Source: Cricetomys ansorgei
Taxonomy: Eukaryota > Chordata > Mammalia > Rodentia > Nesomyidae
Length of the DNA: 64,000 nucleotides
Reading direction: 5' to 3'
Assembly: GCA_026225945.1 (NCBI GenBank)
Contig: JAMJFZ010002500.1
Location: 248,001-312,000 of the forward strand
A program made the translations under genes and the position numbers. The notes beneath the pieces are model-generated. The model ran no database searches. It was not told where the DNA came from and saw only the letters and a program-made list of their open reading frames with translations. Numbering within the stretch: the stretch's first letter is position 1; each line of letters begins with the position of its first letter. Of this stretch, positions 1 through 24,280 are shown piece by piece.

Positions 1-57
1 AATAATGTTAACACAGATTTGCAGAGAAGAGCCCTTTAAAATCCAACCCAAAGGCTA

Positions 58-750
58 AGTGTGGGAGTGTTCACTGTAAATCTCAGCACATGGGAGAATG
101 TTTATGAGTTTGAAGCCAACTTAGTCTACATAAAGAATTCCAGGCTACCCAGAGCTACACAGTGAGACTTTGTTTAAACAAACAAACAAAACCAACAAAA
201 CCCCAAGCCAAAATCTTCATCCAAACCAGGCACAGGAGCTCATGTCTGTAATTCTAGCACTTAAGAATCGAAGGCAGGAGGATCACTGATTTCGAGGATA
301 GCCCCCCCACACAGTGAGTTCCAGGCTAATTTGGGGCATATAACAAAATTCTATCTTAAACACATGAAACAAAACAAAATCTCATCCAAGAGTTGGGTGT
401 GGAGGTGTATACCTGTAATACTCAGACCTAGAAGGCTAAGGTAGGAGATGGTAAGTTTGAAGTCAATCTTAGTTATATAGGGAATTCTAGACTAGCTAGG
501 GCTGTATAGCAAAGTCCTATTTCAAAAAACAAGGTTCTGGAGAAATGGCTCAGCAGCTAAAAGCATGTACTGCTCACAGAGGACCTGAGATTGGGTTCCT
601 ATACCAAAGACAAGTGTATAACAGTTCACAACTGCCTATAACTCCAGTTCCAGAGAATCTAACCCCTCTTTTGGTCTCTGTATGCTACTCCAGTAGCATA
701 TGTATACAGATACACACATATATAAATAAGTTAAATAAATAATAAATATT
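58..750 (+). repeat. SINE cluster in the NDUFS2 3' intron: three old B1-like copies and one B2
   Basis: Diverged B1-like units lie at about 58-200, 225-365 and 390-525, recognised by 'tgtaat..agcac' starts, 'gtgagttccaggct' middles and A-rich ends. A B2 lies at 533-750, with a 'ctggagaaatggctcagcag' start, an internal 'aactccagttccag' and an AT-rich tail. All sit in the intron left of the last visible NDUFS2 exon. Confidence 0.8.
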
Positions 751-822
751 AAGATGATAACTGAAAATAAACAAATCCTCAACCAAGGACAATAAATTAT
801 TAATGTATTGCAGTTAAAATCA

Positions 823-12974
<12,152 letters not shown>

Positions 12975-12986
<12 letters not shown>

Positions 12987-13150
12987 CTTTGCGGGGCTGC
13001 GGATGGTAAGAAGGAGAACCGGGCGGAAGTGAGCCCATGCGCCTCCTTGTGGGCTTCTCTTCTATTAGCACACTGGAGCCACCATTTTGGAAGCTGGCAA
13101 GGCGGTCAATCGCGAACCGGACAACATCCGGATTCCGCTTCTCGGCTTCG
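12975..13150 (-). promoter_or_regulatory. NDUFS2: CpG-rich NDUFS2 promoter
   Basis: CpG-dense DNA with no TATA box surrounds the NDUFS2 start codon. The motif at 12979-12989 reads AAGATGGCGGC on the minus strand and contains the initiator ATG. A second CCAT core lies near 13080. The transcription start is inferred, probably around 13000-13050. Confidence 0.65.
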
Positions 13151-16110
13151 TTTGCGTTTAAACAACGCCCCTCCCACCGCCTTTCTAGGCTTTGGAGAAA
13201 TTAACTGCTCTCGCCTGAGGCAGCTTCGTGTCGAATCCCACGCTACTGGCTGAGTCCACTCCCTGCACTCGGTTTTAAAAACTGCCCTCCTGCCCTCCCA
13301 CAGGATCCCCGTCGCACCCTCTGCACCCTCGCACCGGCTGTTCCCCACTACTTTCCATCTTGGGCATCCCCCCCTACCCGCCCCCACGGTAGTCCTGCTT
13401 TCAGACTGAAGGCCCAAGTTTTGATAATTGTCTCTTTTATTACAGAATCCAAAAGAGTTATTTTCCAGATGTCCAGAATCGGGAATGTGGAAAGGGACAA
13501 GCGCAGCTGGGCAGTTCTGAGAGCTCACCAGGACAAAGCGGGGTAGAAGACCAAGGCCACCAGCATTGGCGAAGAGGGTGCAAGGGGTGGGTCCGCCTTG
13601 TTACAAATGGGGGAGGGGAGAGTCTCTGTCAGTGACCCTGATATCCTTGTGATTCCTGAACCTACAAAATCACAGACTCAGGAAGACCTTAGTGATACCT
13701 AGCACCCCTCTCCGTTCATTCAGAATAGTCTCAGCCTGCCAGAGTCCTTCTCAGAAGTATCTAACAACATAGAAATGTAATAACACCGGGACTCTGGGCC
13801 TGATTTCTTGTGGACAAAGAGTTTTCCTGCCCTGGAGGTTGATTTTTGTCTCTCTTTTTGTCTCCAAGCCTAGCTCCAGCTGGGCCACCCACTCTTTGAG
13901 ATTCTACAATTTTCTCATTGGAAAGAGGCCTCCCCCAAATCTCCCCTGGACAGGGTCCCTGGGACCTAGCCCACCAGCAGTGCAGCTGAGTGGGGCTGAC
14001 AGACCAAGGGAGTGGCACTGAGAATTCTTAGCTGCAGAGGAAGAGGAGAAAGCCAGATTCTAGGCTGAAAATTGACCTAATGGGAACCATACCAAAGGGT
14101 GGGGCCAGAGATCTGTTGGCTGTGGGAACTGACAAAGACCTGATGTAGACAAGGCAACCCCCAGAAAGCCAGGGCAGAGTCTTGGTCGGCTTACCCTCTA
14201 CATTCCCCTCCCCTTTCTGGGCCTTCTTCCCTACAATATAGTTTAAAAATTAAATGTGATGTTGATGGGAGGAGGGGCATTATTCATTTGTGTTAATTCA
14301 GCCTATGAGAAGTCAAGATAGACTAGCTTGCTTAGCCCTGGGGTAGCTGGATCTGAAACTGGGATGAGGGCTCTTGGGGGGCAGCCTAGGACACTGCATC
14401 TTTTGTGCCTTCTCCTTTCTGCCAACACCCCCCACGCTGTTGCTCCCATTCTATGGCCCTTTGTCTTCTGCTGCTTAGTCACCCTCTTTGTTCTCTTCTC
14501 AAATGGGGGATGGAAAGGGGCAATAAGAGTACCCTGGTGACAGCTCCTCTTGCCCCTGTCTCTTCTGATCTCTCATCCCTTGTGTGACTCCCTCAGCCTC
14601 AGCCCCTCTGCTCAGGACCAGGGAGGGTCAGGGCATGTGATGAGTCAAGAGGTGGAACTAGAAGTCACAACAGGGTGGTTAATTCAGGAGTGATAGACAC
14701 CAGGGCAGGTGTTAGTGACCTGAGCAGGAAGGGAGGTGGAGAGGAAGCATTCTGATGAGTATGATATGACTGTGACCACAGGAGGTGACAAGGCAGAGAA
14801 TGCATAAGGGGAAGGGGACAGGGAGGTGACGCTTCTCTGGGAAAAGGAAGGGACTGCTGAGTACACTCTCCTTCCTGGGGATTTCCTGGGGAAACAGGAG
14901 GCCACAGGGTTCTGAACTCTTTACTTTCTTGCCTTTTTTTTTTTTTTAGTCCCCTCCAACTCTGAATCAGAAAAGTAATTTTCTGTCTTCTCTAACACCC
15001 ACATGCATTCACATACCAGTCACTATACCCATCCCAAGTTCTGTGCTCCTGTTTCTCCTAGTAACCTCACATGCTATCTGTGCCCTCTCTCTTGCTCGCT
15101 CTCTCTCTCTCTCTGCCCCATGGAGAATAAGGAGTCAAAGATTACTAGATATTCCAGGAACTATTGGGTTTGAATGGCAGGGGTAGGGGGAGTGGAAATT
15201 GATGCTGGGTAATTCTGGGCTCCTAAAAGAGCACATCTTGTCTAGGTGAGGGTTGGCTTACTTGAGGAAGGAGGAGGGTTTAGGGTAGTTGGGAGTTGGT
15301 AGGAACAGGGCCAAGAGCTTGGGGGAAGCTATTGGGAGCTGAGCCAGGAGAATGGGCAGTCAGGAAGTTGGGGAGGAGGAGGACTGGGTGGAATGACTGT
15401 TCCATGCTTTGTATAAGGTACGGGTTACTCAGGAAAGCATAGCAGAGAGAGGGAGAGGAGAGAAGAGATATACTCTGGATCTTCCTCCTATGAAAAGAAA
15501 AGTAGTTAACCCCTCCTTTATCATCTATTTCTTTCTTATTTCCATGCCAACAGAATCATCCCAAACCTGTGGGCAGTGATATTCCTGACAGCAGTCCCCT
15601 TGCCTTCCAGTCTGTACCACCTCTTCTTCCCAGCTGTTTGGTCCCATCCCTTCTCTCTTAATGCTTCCTTACCTGTTCCCAATTTCCTTTTAAAACTAGA
15701 CAAGGCCTTAGAGACCAGCCTCTGGGGTAGAGGGCAGCAGGAGTGACACTAAAAAAGTGAAAACTATCCCAGGAAACAGTAGGGACATGAATTCCCCCAG
15801 GGCAGAGGCTCATCTGCGTGTGTTGTTCAGGCCCTTTCCCCTAGTCCCTACCTCCCTTGGGGCACTATCCCACCAAAAAGGGAAAGAGACAGCTCAGGGG
15901 CTGGTGGTGGGATTTGGGAAAAGGATAAGTCATCAACTGGCTCAGTGCCTATAATGCATCTGGCTTCTAGAGATTCCCTTCCCCTGGGCAAGTCCCGTCC
16001 CCCCACACTTTTTTTTTTTTTTCAGGGAAAAAAAAAAACTAAGGTCTTTGGGAAGCAATGATACATACATCCGAGTCCCACTGACCAAGCTTCTGACTGA
16101 GTGGTTTACA
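13151..16110. promoter_or_regulatory. Intergenic spacer between divergent NDUFS2 and ADAMTS4; candidate regulatory DNA
   Basis: About 3 kb almost free of SINEs, unlike the flanking introns, which suggests retained regulatory sequence. It contains a consensus AP-1 site TGAGTCA at 14641-14647 and a CT microsatellite at about 15095-15115. No exon is supported. A role in ADAMTS4 control is inference from position and motif. Confidence 0.45.
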
Positions 16111-16180
16111 GATCAGCCAATCACACACAGAGGGAGGCTCTGGATGCTTAAAAGAGCTGGCGGGGAGAGAGACTGGGGAG
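16110..16180 (+). promoter_or_regulatory. ADAMTS4: ADAMTS4 core promoter (CCAAT and TATA-like elements)
   Basis: A CCAAT box at 16117-16121 precedes a TATA-like TTAAAAG at 16148-16154. That spacing predicts transcription start near 16175-16185 and a 5' UTR of about 420 nt. The UTR includes a purine-rich (AGAGACAGA) stretch at 16190-16290. There is no CpG island, as expected for an inducible gene. Confidence 0.55.
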
Positions 16181-16604
16181 AATCTGGGGGAGGGTCACAG
16201 ATACACAGAAACAGAAAGAGACAGAAGAGGAGAGAGACAGAGACAAAGAGACAGCAGAAGGAGGCAGAGACAGGGCAGGCACTGAGGCAAAACAGACAGC
16301 TGGGCGGGGGAAGGGAGGAGAAGCCAGAGAAGCTGAGGACGACACAGACAGGGAGAGACAAAGACCCAGGAACGAAGGGCACAGGAGGAAGTTTTGGAGG
16401 AAAGAGACCCCTGGGCACTTTTCCTGAGCCTAAGGGCTATTTTCTTCATCTTCTAACTGTCCCTAGCCCCTCTAAAAACTTCGCCTCAGATTTTGGCATA
16501 AGTCGGAGCCCCTCTGGCTTTACGGAGGAGCTTTCCACAGTTAGGGTGTGGAGGATTTGGTGCCTCAGATGGCCTTGATCCATCTCAGCTGCAGCACCGG
16601 CACC

Positions 16605-19600
16605 ATGCCCCAGATGAGCTTGCTTCCCATGAGGGGCTTGACTGGGCACTGGCTGCGAAGAGGCCAGCCCTGCTTGCCGCTTCACACTGTGCCTTTCTCT
16701 GGTCTGGAGTGGTGGCTGCTTCTGCTGCTGGTCTCCCTTCTGCCCTTAGCCTGGCCAGCCAGCCCCCTCCCCCGGGAGGAGGAGATCGTGTTTCCAGAGA
16801 AGCTCAATGGCAGCATCCTGTCGGGCTCAGGAATCCCTGCCAGGCTGTTGTACCGCTTGCCAGCCTTTGGGGAGACGCTGCTACTAGAACTAGAGCAGGA
16901 CCCTGGGGTGCAGGTAGAGGGGCTGACAGTGCAGTACGTGGGCCAGGCACCTGAGATGCTGGGTGGGGCAGAGCCAGGTACCTACCTGACTGGCACCATC
17001 AATGGAGATCCGGAGTCGGTGGCATCTCTGCACTGGGACAGGGGAGCCCTACTGGGGGTGTTGCAGTACCGGGGGGCTGAACTCCACCTCCAGCCTCTGG
17101 AGGGAGGCACCCTTAACTCTGCTGGGGGACCAGGGGCTCACATCCTACGCCGGAAGAGTCCTGCCAGCAGCCAAGGTCCCATGTGCAACGTTAAGGCTCC
17201 TTCTGGGAGCCCCAATCCCATTCCCCGCAGAACCAAGGTAGGCAGCCCTGGAGTTTGTGTCCTGTGTCATTCTCCCAACGCTTCTGTCCTACTGACCTCT
17301 ACCCACCCTCTCTCCTCCGGCTTCCACTTCTAGCTTTCCAGCTTCTCTCCTTGCCTGTGCCTTTCCTATCTCCACTACCCTTACTTTGGAAAGTGCTGGC
17401 TTCTCCCTGCCTCAGCCCTTTGCTTGCTCTGAGGATTCCCTGAGGTAGGTCAGATTCTCTGGGCCAGAATGACCTCTCTCCCTCCCTACCCCGCCCCTTC
17501 CTGGCCGTGGAGTCTCCTGCTGACACAGTTCCCAGCAGTAAAGCTCTCCAAACAGCCTGTTGGCCTAGGCTCTTTTCTCTGCCCCAGTGATTTTTACCCC
17601 CACCCCCAGCTAGAGAAGTGAAGTTTGAGGCCTGAGGGATTGGAGTTTTGTTGGGTTTTTTTTTTTTTTTTTTTTTGGCTTCTGATGTTGCCTTTAAAAT
17701 TGTTCTGGCAAACTTCAAACTAGGACAGGAAGGCAGGCAAGAAGAGGCATCCCGTGCCTCTGGGTCAATCCTCTCCCTGCTCTGTGGGCTGACTACAAGG
17801 CTGCCCCAGGCGCCATCCTTTCCTTCCTCCCACGCCTGGGTCTCCCCCCTTTCTTTCCTTCCTTCCCACCCCTACTCTAGCTTTAATCCAGACCAGACGC
17901 TCCTTCCACACCCGCCACGCTGAGATCTGGCTGTGACCCTAGCTGCTGACTGAATTGTTCCTCCAACCACACAGGGCAGACACATCATCACAGCCCAGCC
18001 CTCTAGCTCTAGTCCCATAGCCCTAGTCCCACAGTCAGGGACCCCATGCCCCTCCCTGAGGCAGTCCCAGCTGCCTTTTACCTCTGGGGCCCATTCAGCC
18101 CTGAAACGTGGCAAGCCTTCTCCTCTTTCAGAACAACAGCTGATTCCTCAATATTACCACAAAAGCCCTGGGATTTGGGTTAGGGGGAGGGCCCAAACCA
18201 GTCACTTCAGGAATCCTGTGGGGTATGTGAGGGCCTGCTGACTCTGCTGAGTCCTAGACCCTAAAAGAGAGGGAGGGAAGAAGGGATCCATGGGTCTGGG
18301 AGGCTACTTCAGGACCCTCTCCTCACTTTTTTTCTTTTCAGCGCTTTGCCTCTCTAAGTAGATTTGTGGAGACACTGGTGGTGGCAGATGACAAGATGGC
18401 AGCATTTCACGGTGCAGGATTAAAGCACTACCTTCTGACAGTTATGGCAGCAGCAGCCAAGGCCTTTAAGCACCCGAGCATCCGAAACCCTGTCAGCTTG
18501 GTGGTGACTCGCCTAGTGATCCTGGGGTCAGGTCAGGAAGGGCCTCAAGTGGGACCAAGTGCCGCCCAGACCCTACGTAGCTTCTGCACCTGGCAGCGGG
18601 GCCTCAACACTCCTGAGGACTCAGATCCTGACCACTTTGACACAGCCATTCTGTTCACCCGTCAGGTAAGGCCCCAGTCAGCACCACAGGCAGGGAACCA
18701 CAACACAGAAGGCACTGCCTCTATACAGTCCACGATGGAAAGGATGCCCTAGAATTGTGCAGTATGTGCCCGACCCTGGCCACACCGCATTGGGGTGGCC
18801 ATCTGGGCCCTGACCATGCTGGGTACTCAGTATCTAGGTCCTCACTAAGCTGGGTATCAGCCCCAAGCATCTTCTGTGCTCCTTCTCCACAGGACCTGTG
18901 TGGGGTCTCCACTTGTGACACTTTGGGTATGGCTGACGTGGGCACAGTGTGTGACCCGGCTCGGAGCTGTGCCATTGTGGAGGATGATGGACTCCAGTCA
19001 GCCTTCACTGCTGCTCATGAACTGGGTGAGGGAGCACTGGGGCAATGTGGCACCTGAAGTGGATGGGAGGGTCCTGGGGATATTATAAGGAGATATGGAG
19101 ATACGTTATAAGGATATAAGGAGATTTCGATAGAGTGCAAGTGAGGGGGTACCAAGGAATCCTCCTCCTCCCCACGCTTAGGTCCAAGGTCAGACTCCTT
19201 CTCTGTTCTGGATGCAGACAAATGTAGATTTTTTTCCATTAAATAAAATATCAGGTGTATGTATATACATGAGAAAGAGAGAGTACGGGAATAGGGTTGA
19301 GGGTTAGGAATGTTAACTGGAAAATAAGCAGAGAGGGGCCTTTCTTTTGGGGAAATGAAGACAAAGAAATTGGGGCTACACACTGCACCTTCAGAGAACT
19401 ATAAGGGGATTGGAGATGGGCAGGGGAGGGGGATCTGATCATCAATGGCTGCACCAAGTTCATGATAGACCTCCTAAAGACTCAGGATGGGACCCCTGGA
19501 CACTAGCAGGACCTTTTCTCTTACAGGCCATGTTTTCAACATGCTCCATGATAACTCCAAGCCATGTGTGAATTTGAACAGGCACGGGGGGGCCTCTCGA

Positions 19601-20038
19601 CATGTCATGGCTCCTGTGATGGCTCATGTGGATCCTGAGGAGCCCTGGTCCCCCTGCAGCGCCCGCTTCATCACTGACTTTCTGGACAATGGCTATGGTA
19701 AGTAGGTGACACTTACTTTTCTCAAGGTAGGACTCAATTCCTGCCCTCTCCCACTGTCTCTTACTTCTGGAACATTCTCTCTGGGCCACAATGACTCCTC
19801 CATGTGTGCTTCCTGTGATGTATGTGATGGGGTGAGAAACGCTGCTGTCTTGATGTGGTTCCCACTTCCTATGAAAACAAACAAGGGAGGCAAATGTTGG
19901 TTCCATACAATTAGAATTGACCTTTTAAGGGCTACAACTGTCCAACATTGAGATGGACAGGCTATATAAATCAGGCGACTACCTTGCCATTTAATAAAGT
20001 TTGCAAGAATGATAAAGGTTTTTTATTTTATTTTTATT

Positions 20039-20073
<35 letters not shown>

Positions 20074-23000
20074 ACGTACATGCTTGCAGATGCCTGTGGA
20101 GGCCAGAACAAAGGGTATTAGATCCCCTGGAGCTGGAGGCAAGTATAAGTCACTTGATGTCAGGTGCTGGGAACTGAACTCCAGACCTCTCCAAAGGCTC
20201 TCATCTGTGGAACCATCTCTATACCTCACCAAAGTTAGATTAGAAGCATTCTCAAGAATTCTGTACATGAACATGGTGGTACATGCCTTTAATCCCAGCA
20301 CTCAGAGTCAGAGGCAGGTGGATCTCTGTGAGTTTAAAGCCAGCCTGGTCTATGTAGTGAATTACAAACTATAGAAAGAGAACGCATCTTTTTGGGTTTT
20401 TTTTGAGGCAGGGTTTCTCTGTTGTAACTCTGGCTGTTCAGGCTGGCCTCTAACTCACAGAGATACTTCTGCCTCTGTCTCCCTAGTGCTGGGATTAAAG
20501 GCATGTGCCACCACACCACCACCACCCTAACTTCTTCTTTTTTTTTTTGAGATCACATCTTAAAAAAAAAAAAAGATTGTATAATAGAATTATTCATGGT
20601 AGCATATGCCTATAATCTTAGCATTTGAGAAACTAAATCAAGTCTTCCATATGACTTCCAGGCAAGCTTCAAGCTTGGGCTATGTAATAGTGAGTTCCAA
20701 GCCATCTAGGGCTATAGAGTGAAACTCGGTCACCAAGACTCCAAAAAGGGCCAGGATCAGCAAGATGGCTCAGCAGGTTAAGGCACTTGCTGCCAAGCCT
20801 GATAACCTCTGCAAGTTGTCCTCTGACCTCTATACCTGTACTGTGGCATGTGTAAACTCTGCTCCCCTGAGATAAATAAATGAATATAATTTAAAAAAAA
20901 GTGTTAAAAGCCAAATACTACTACTAGTAGTAAATTCTGTGGTGGTAAGAAAAGGTAAACATGCTTTTGGTTCCTATATTTACATGTAGGCATGTGGCTA
21001 TAAGTTACTTCACTTCTCTGTGTTTGTAGTTAGCTAATAGGTAAATTAGATATAGTAATAGTCAATACCTCACAGTAATGTGATTAATAAATGAGATAAT
21101 ATAGCTCAGAGTACTGATCACATAGTAAGCATCTAATACAGTGTAGCTGAGGGTACCTTAGGCAATAGGGAGCCCAAGCTTTCAGCTGGCAATCCTCAGT
21201 GCCCATCTCAGGCCCTTGCTAACTTTGTGCCTTAACCCCCTTTCAGGGCACTGTCTCTTAGACAAGCCAGAGGCTCCTCTGCATCTGCCAGCGAGTTTTC
21301 CTGGCAAGGACTATGACGCTGACCGCCAGTGCCAACTGACCTTTGGGCCTGACTCACACCATTGTCCACAGCTGCCGCCACCCTGTGCTGCTCTCTGGTG
21401 CTCTGGCCACCTCAATGGCTATGCCATGTGCCAGACTAAGCACTCACCCTGGGCTGATGGTACTCCCTGTGGATCCACACAGGCCTGCATGGGTGGCCGC
21501 TGTCTCCATGTAGACCAGCTCAAGGACTTCAATGTGAGACCTCAGGGCATGACTCGGGTAAAAGGCCTTGCGGGAAGGAGACTGGCCCTAAGCCTAAGCC
21601 TAAGATTGGTCCTAATCCCACTTCCATTCTGTGCCTTTGCAGATTCCACAGGCTGGAGGCTGGGGTCCCTGGGGACCATGGGTGACTGCTCTAGGAGCTG
21701 TGGGGGTGGTGTCCAGTTCTCCTCCCGGGACTGCACAAGGCCTATCCCCCGGAATGGTGGCAAGTACTGCGAGGGTCGCCATACCCGCTTCCGCTCCTGC
21801 AACACTGAGAACTGTCCAAGTGGCTCAGGTGAATGGGAAGGATGGGAGCTTTGGGACGATGGTAGACAGGAAAGACTGTCCCTTGAGTGCTGGACTAAGG
21901 TGCTGAGTGCCTCTGCGGATGGGGGTGGGGGTGTACTTTATCTTTTCAGAACCGTCCCTGGCAATCTGTGTGTGTGTAGGGGCGGGGGAGAGCCATGCTG
22001 GCTAAAATTCTGAGGGACCAGGTGGAAGGCTGTGTGACATAGTGTGAGGAGAGGGAGGCTCAAGCTGTTGGTTTTATCCCTGTAGCATTGACCTTCCGTG
22101 AGGAGCAGTGTGCTGCCTATAACCATCGAACTGACCTCTTCAAGAGCTTTCCAGGGCCCATGGACTGGGTCCCACGCTACACAGGTGTAGCCCCCCGAGA
22201 CCAGTGCAAACTCACGTGCCAGGCCCGGGCACTGGGCTACTACTATGTACTGGAGCCACGGGTGAGGACCAGAAAACCCTGACCCAGTCAAGGCTCACAC
22301 TCTTCCAGTGGTTCTTCTGATTTTTGAGAACAAAGTCCCTCCAGATAACACCATTGCTGGCATCCCCATAGTCATGCCATGTCAGCCTACAGGTTCACTC
22401 AGTCTCGTCTCTCCAAAGTTGTCCATTATTAGGGTGCCTGATGCTGGATAAGTGTCCAGTGAAGCTGCTCTAGCTTGTCATATCTCTGCTTCCTCCCCTC
22501 TTTCTCCACCCTTTGCACCACATTTGGTAAGAATGGAAGCATGTGCCTTTTGGGGAAGTCCCTGACTCTCCTTTCCATGGGGTCCTCTGTCAAAGTATTC
22601 TTGGTCAGGTTCTTGGTCAGCCAGTTCTTCAATGGATAGACTTCCTCAAGATCACTAATATCTTTACACTCCCTCTGTGGCCCAGAGTGGCCAGTTCAAG
22701 ACAAAACATCCCCTACCAGCTTTGGATTCCGTTCCCCAGTAGTCTATAGAAAATTCCTACAGGTTTGTTGCCCTCTAGTGCCCATCTGGAGGCAGTTCCA
22801 TTCAGTCCTAAGCAGTTGTGTGACCCAGGTTTATGTTTATAAAGTATTTTTCACATTCCCTGTCATAGTCAATGCTGGAAAAATGGTTGTGTGTATCATT
22901 GTTATCATTATAATTCCATATAGATGAAGGCTCACTCTAAATCCCCTTCTTTACTCCTTTTTTTTCTGATGCCACATTCCAGATGTTTGGCTTACAACCT

Positions 23001-24280
23001 CTGCTGACTTAGCAAGAGCCCTTAACAGTGCTCCTCCTCTACTCCTCAGGTGGCAGATGGAACTCCCTGTTCCCCAGACAGCTCCTCGGTCTGTGTCCAG
23101 GGCCGCTGTATTCATGCCGGCTGCGACCGGATCATTGGCTCCAAAAAGAAGTTCGACAAGTGCATGGTGTGCGGTGGGGATGGTTCTAGCTGCACCAAGC
23201 AGTCAGGCTCCTTCAAAAAATTCAGGTCCTTTCACCATTTATATTTTTCTCCTCCACTTTCCTGGTTGTCGTTCTGGTCTTGGGGATAAATGTTTTCCTA
23301 GTGACCCAACACTTTCTGAAGTGGGAGACAGATGGGAGGCAGTTACAGTGCAGGGTTCCACATGTTGGCCAGGGAGGACACAGGATGCTATGAGAGCCCT
23401 TGAAGGCATCAAGGAAGGTTTCCTTGGGCAGTGACCTCCGAGCTAAGAGTAGGAACTGGACAGGCCCCAAGGAGGCCAGTAAGAGGCATTAAGAGTGAGG
23501 AAGACACACTTACTGATGGGGGGAAGTTTCTTTATCTTTTCAGAACCATCCCTAGCAATCTGTGTGTGTGTAGGGGCGGGGGAGAGCCATGCTGGCTAAA
23601 ATTCTGAGGGACCAGGTGGAAGGCTGTGTGACATAGTGTGAGGAGAGGGAGGCTCAAGCTGTTGGTTTTATCCCTGTAGCATTGACCTTCCGTGAGGAGC
23701 AGTGTGCTGCTTGTAGCACCAAACTGGCCTCTTACACATACCTTATTTAAGCTTGAAGAGGCAACCCCTGACACACACACACCCTCAAGCACAGTAAGGC
23801 AAGCTAAAGGGATTCAGGAGGTGACGAATTCTTCATCTACTCTTTGCTCACAGGTATGGATACAGTGATGTCGTCACTATGCCTGCTGGAGCCACCCATA
23901 TCCTTGTACGGCAGCAGGGGAGTTCTGGCCTCAAGAGCATCTACCTGGCCCTGAAGCTTCCAGATGGTTCCTATGCCCTCAATGGTGAATACACACTGAT
24001 GCCCTCCCCCACAGATGTGACACTTCCCGGAGCAGTCAGCTTGCGCTATAGCGGAGCCACAGAGGCCTCAGAGACACTGTCTGGACATGGGCCGCTGGCC
24101 CAGCCCTTGACGTTGCAAGTCCTTGTGGCTGGCAACCCACAGAACTCACGTCTGCGGTATAGCTTTTTTGTTCCGCGGCCAGTTCCTTCAACGCCACGCC
24201 CTCCTCCCCCAGACTGGCTGCACCGCCGGGCACAGATTCTGGAGATCCTTCGGAAGCGTCCCTGGGCAGGCAGGAAATAA
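16605..24280 (+). CDS. ADAMTS4: ADAMTS4 aggrecanase-1, with a one-base frameshift in exon 6
   Basis: Secreted zinc protease that cleaves aggrecan and other matrix proteoglycans. Exons: 16605-17237, 18342-18665, 18893-19025, 19527-19697, 21247-21533, 21643-21828, 22086-22261, 23050-23225, 23854-24280. Order: signal peptide with a leucine run, prodomain, convertase site RRTKR (ending Arg212, split by intron 1), catalytic domain with [12 protein letters not shown] (His361, Glu362, His365, His371) and Met-turn HVMAPVM, disintegrin-like region, thrombospondin repeat, Cys-rich region and spacer. The start follows accATGc and aligns with the family MSQ start. Exon 6 is 186 bp where splice phase requires 187. 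One G is missing after TGGG at 21679-21682, so GPWGPW shifts frame and TGA is reached at 22089-22091. With that base the protein would be 837 residues, the family length. Either an inactivating mutation or a homopolymer sequencing error; the rest of the gene is intact. Confidence 0.93.
17238..18341. other. ADAMTS4: ADAMTS4 intron 1
   Basis: Pyrimidine-rich unique sequence with a poly-T run at about 17657-17677. No SINE or additional exon is recognised. Confidence 0.6.
19698..21246. repeat. ADAMTS4 intron 4: TG microsatellite and SINEs
   Basis: A (TG)n tract at about 20041-20072 lies at the edge of a reverse B2 (to about 20225). Next are a plus B1 (20270-20390) directly abutting a minus B1 (20395-20520), an inverted pair, and a B2-like plus copy (about 20750-20890). 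Confidence 0.8.
21936..22140 (+). repeat. Parent copy of the local ADAMTS4 duplication (intron 6 end plus first 55 bp of exon 7)
   Basis: This block covers 150 bp of intron 6, its acceptor, and the 5' part of exon 7. It recurs at 23530-23733 in the same orientation, at a constant offset of 1594 bp until near the end. Confidence 0.92.
23530..23733 (+). pseudogene. Duplicated ADAMTS4 exon 7 fragment with its acceptor, inside intron 8
   Basis: Direct copy of 21936-22140. I see two substitutions in the first roughly 180 bp; the last 25 bp, in the exon part, are more diverged and one base shorter. It keeps the pyrimidine tract and TAG acceptor (23677-23679) but no matching donor. If spliced from exon 8 (phase 2), the reading AGC-ATT-GAC-CTT-CCG-TGA stops after five codons. 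It is therefore a decoy or poison exon rather than a useful one. Low divergence suggests a recent event or gene conversion. Confidence 0.9.

Noticed and set aside
16113..16578. Long open frames on both strands upstream of ADAMTS4
   Set aside because: They reflect a purine-rich 5' UTR (AGAGACAGA repeats) giving low-complexity translations, not proteins.
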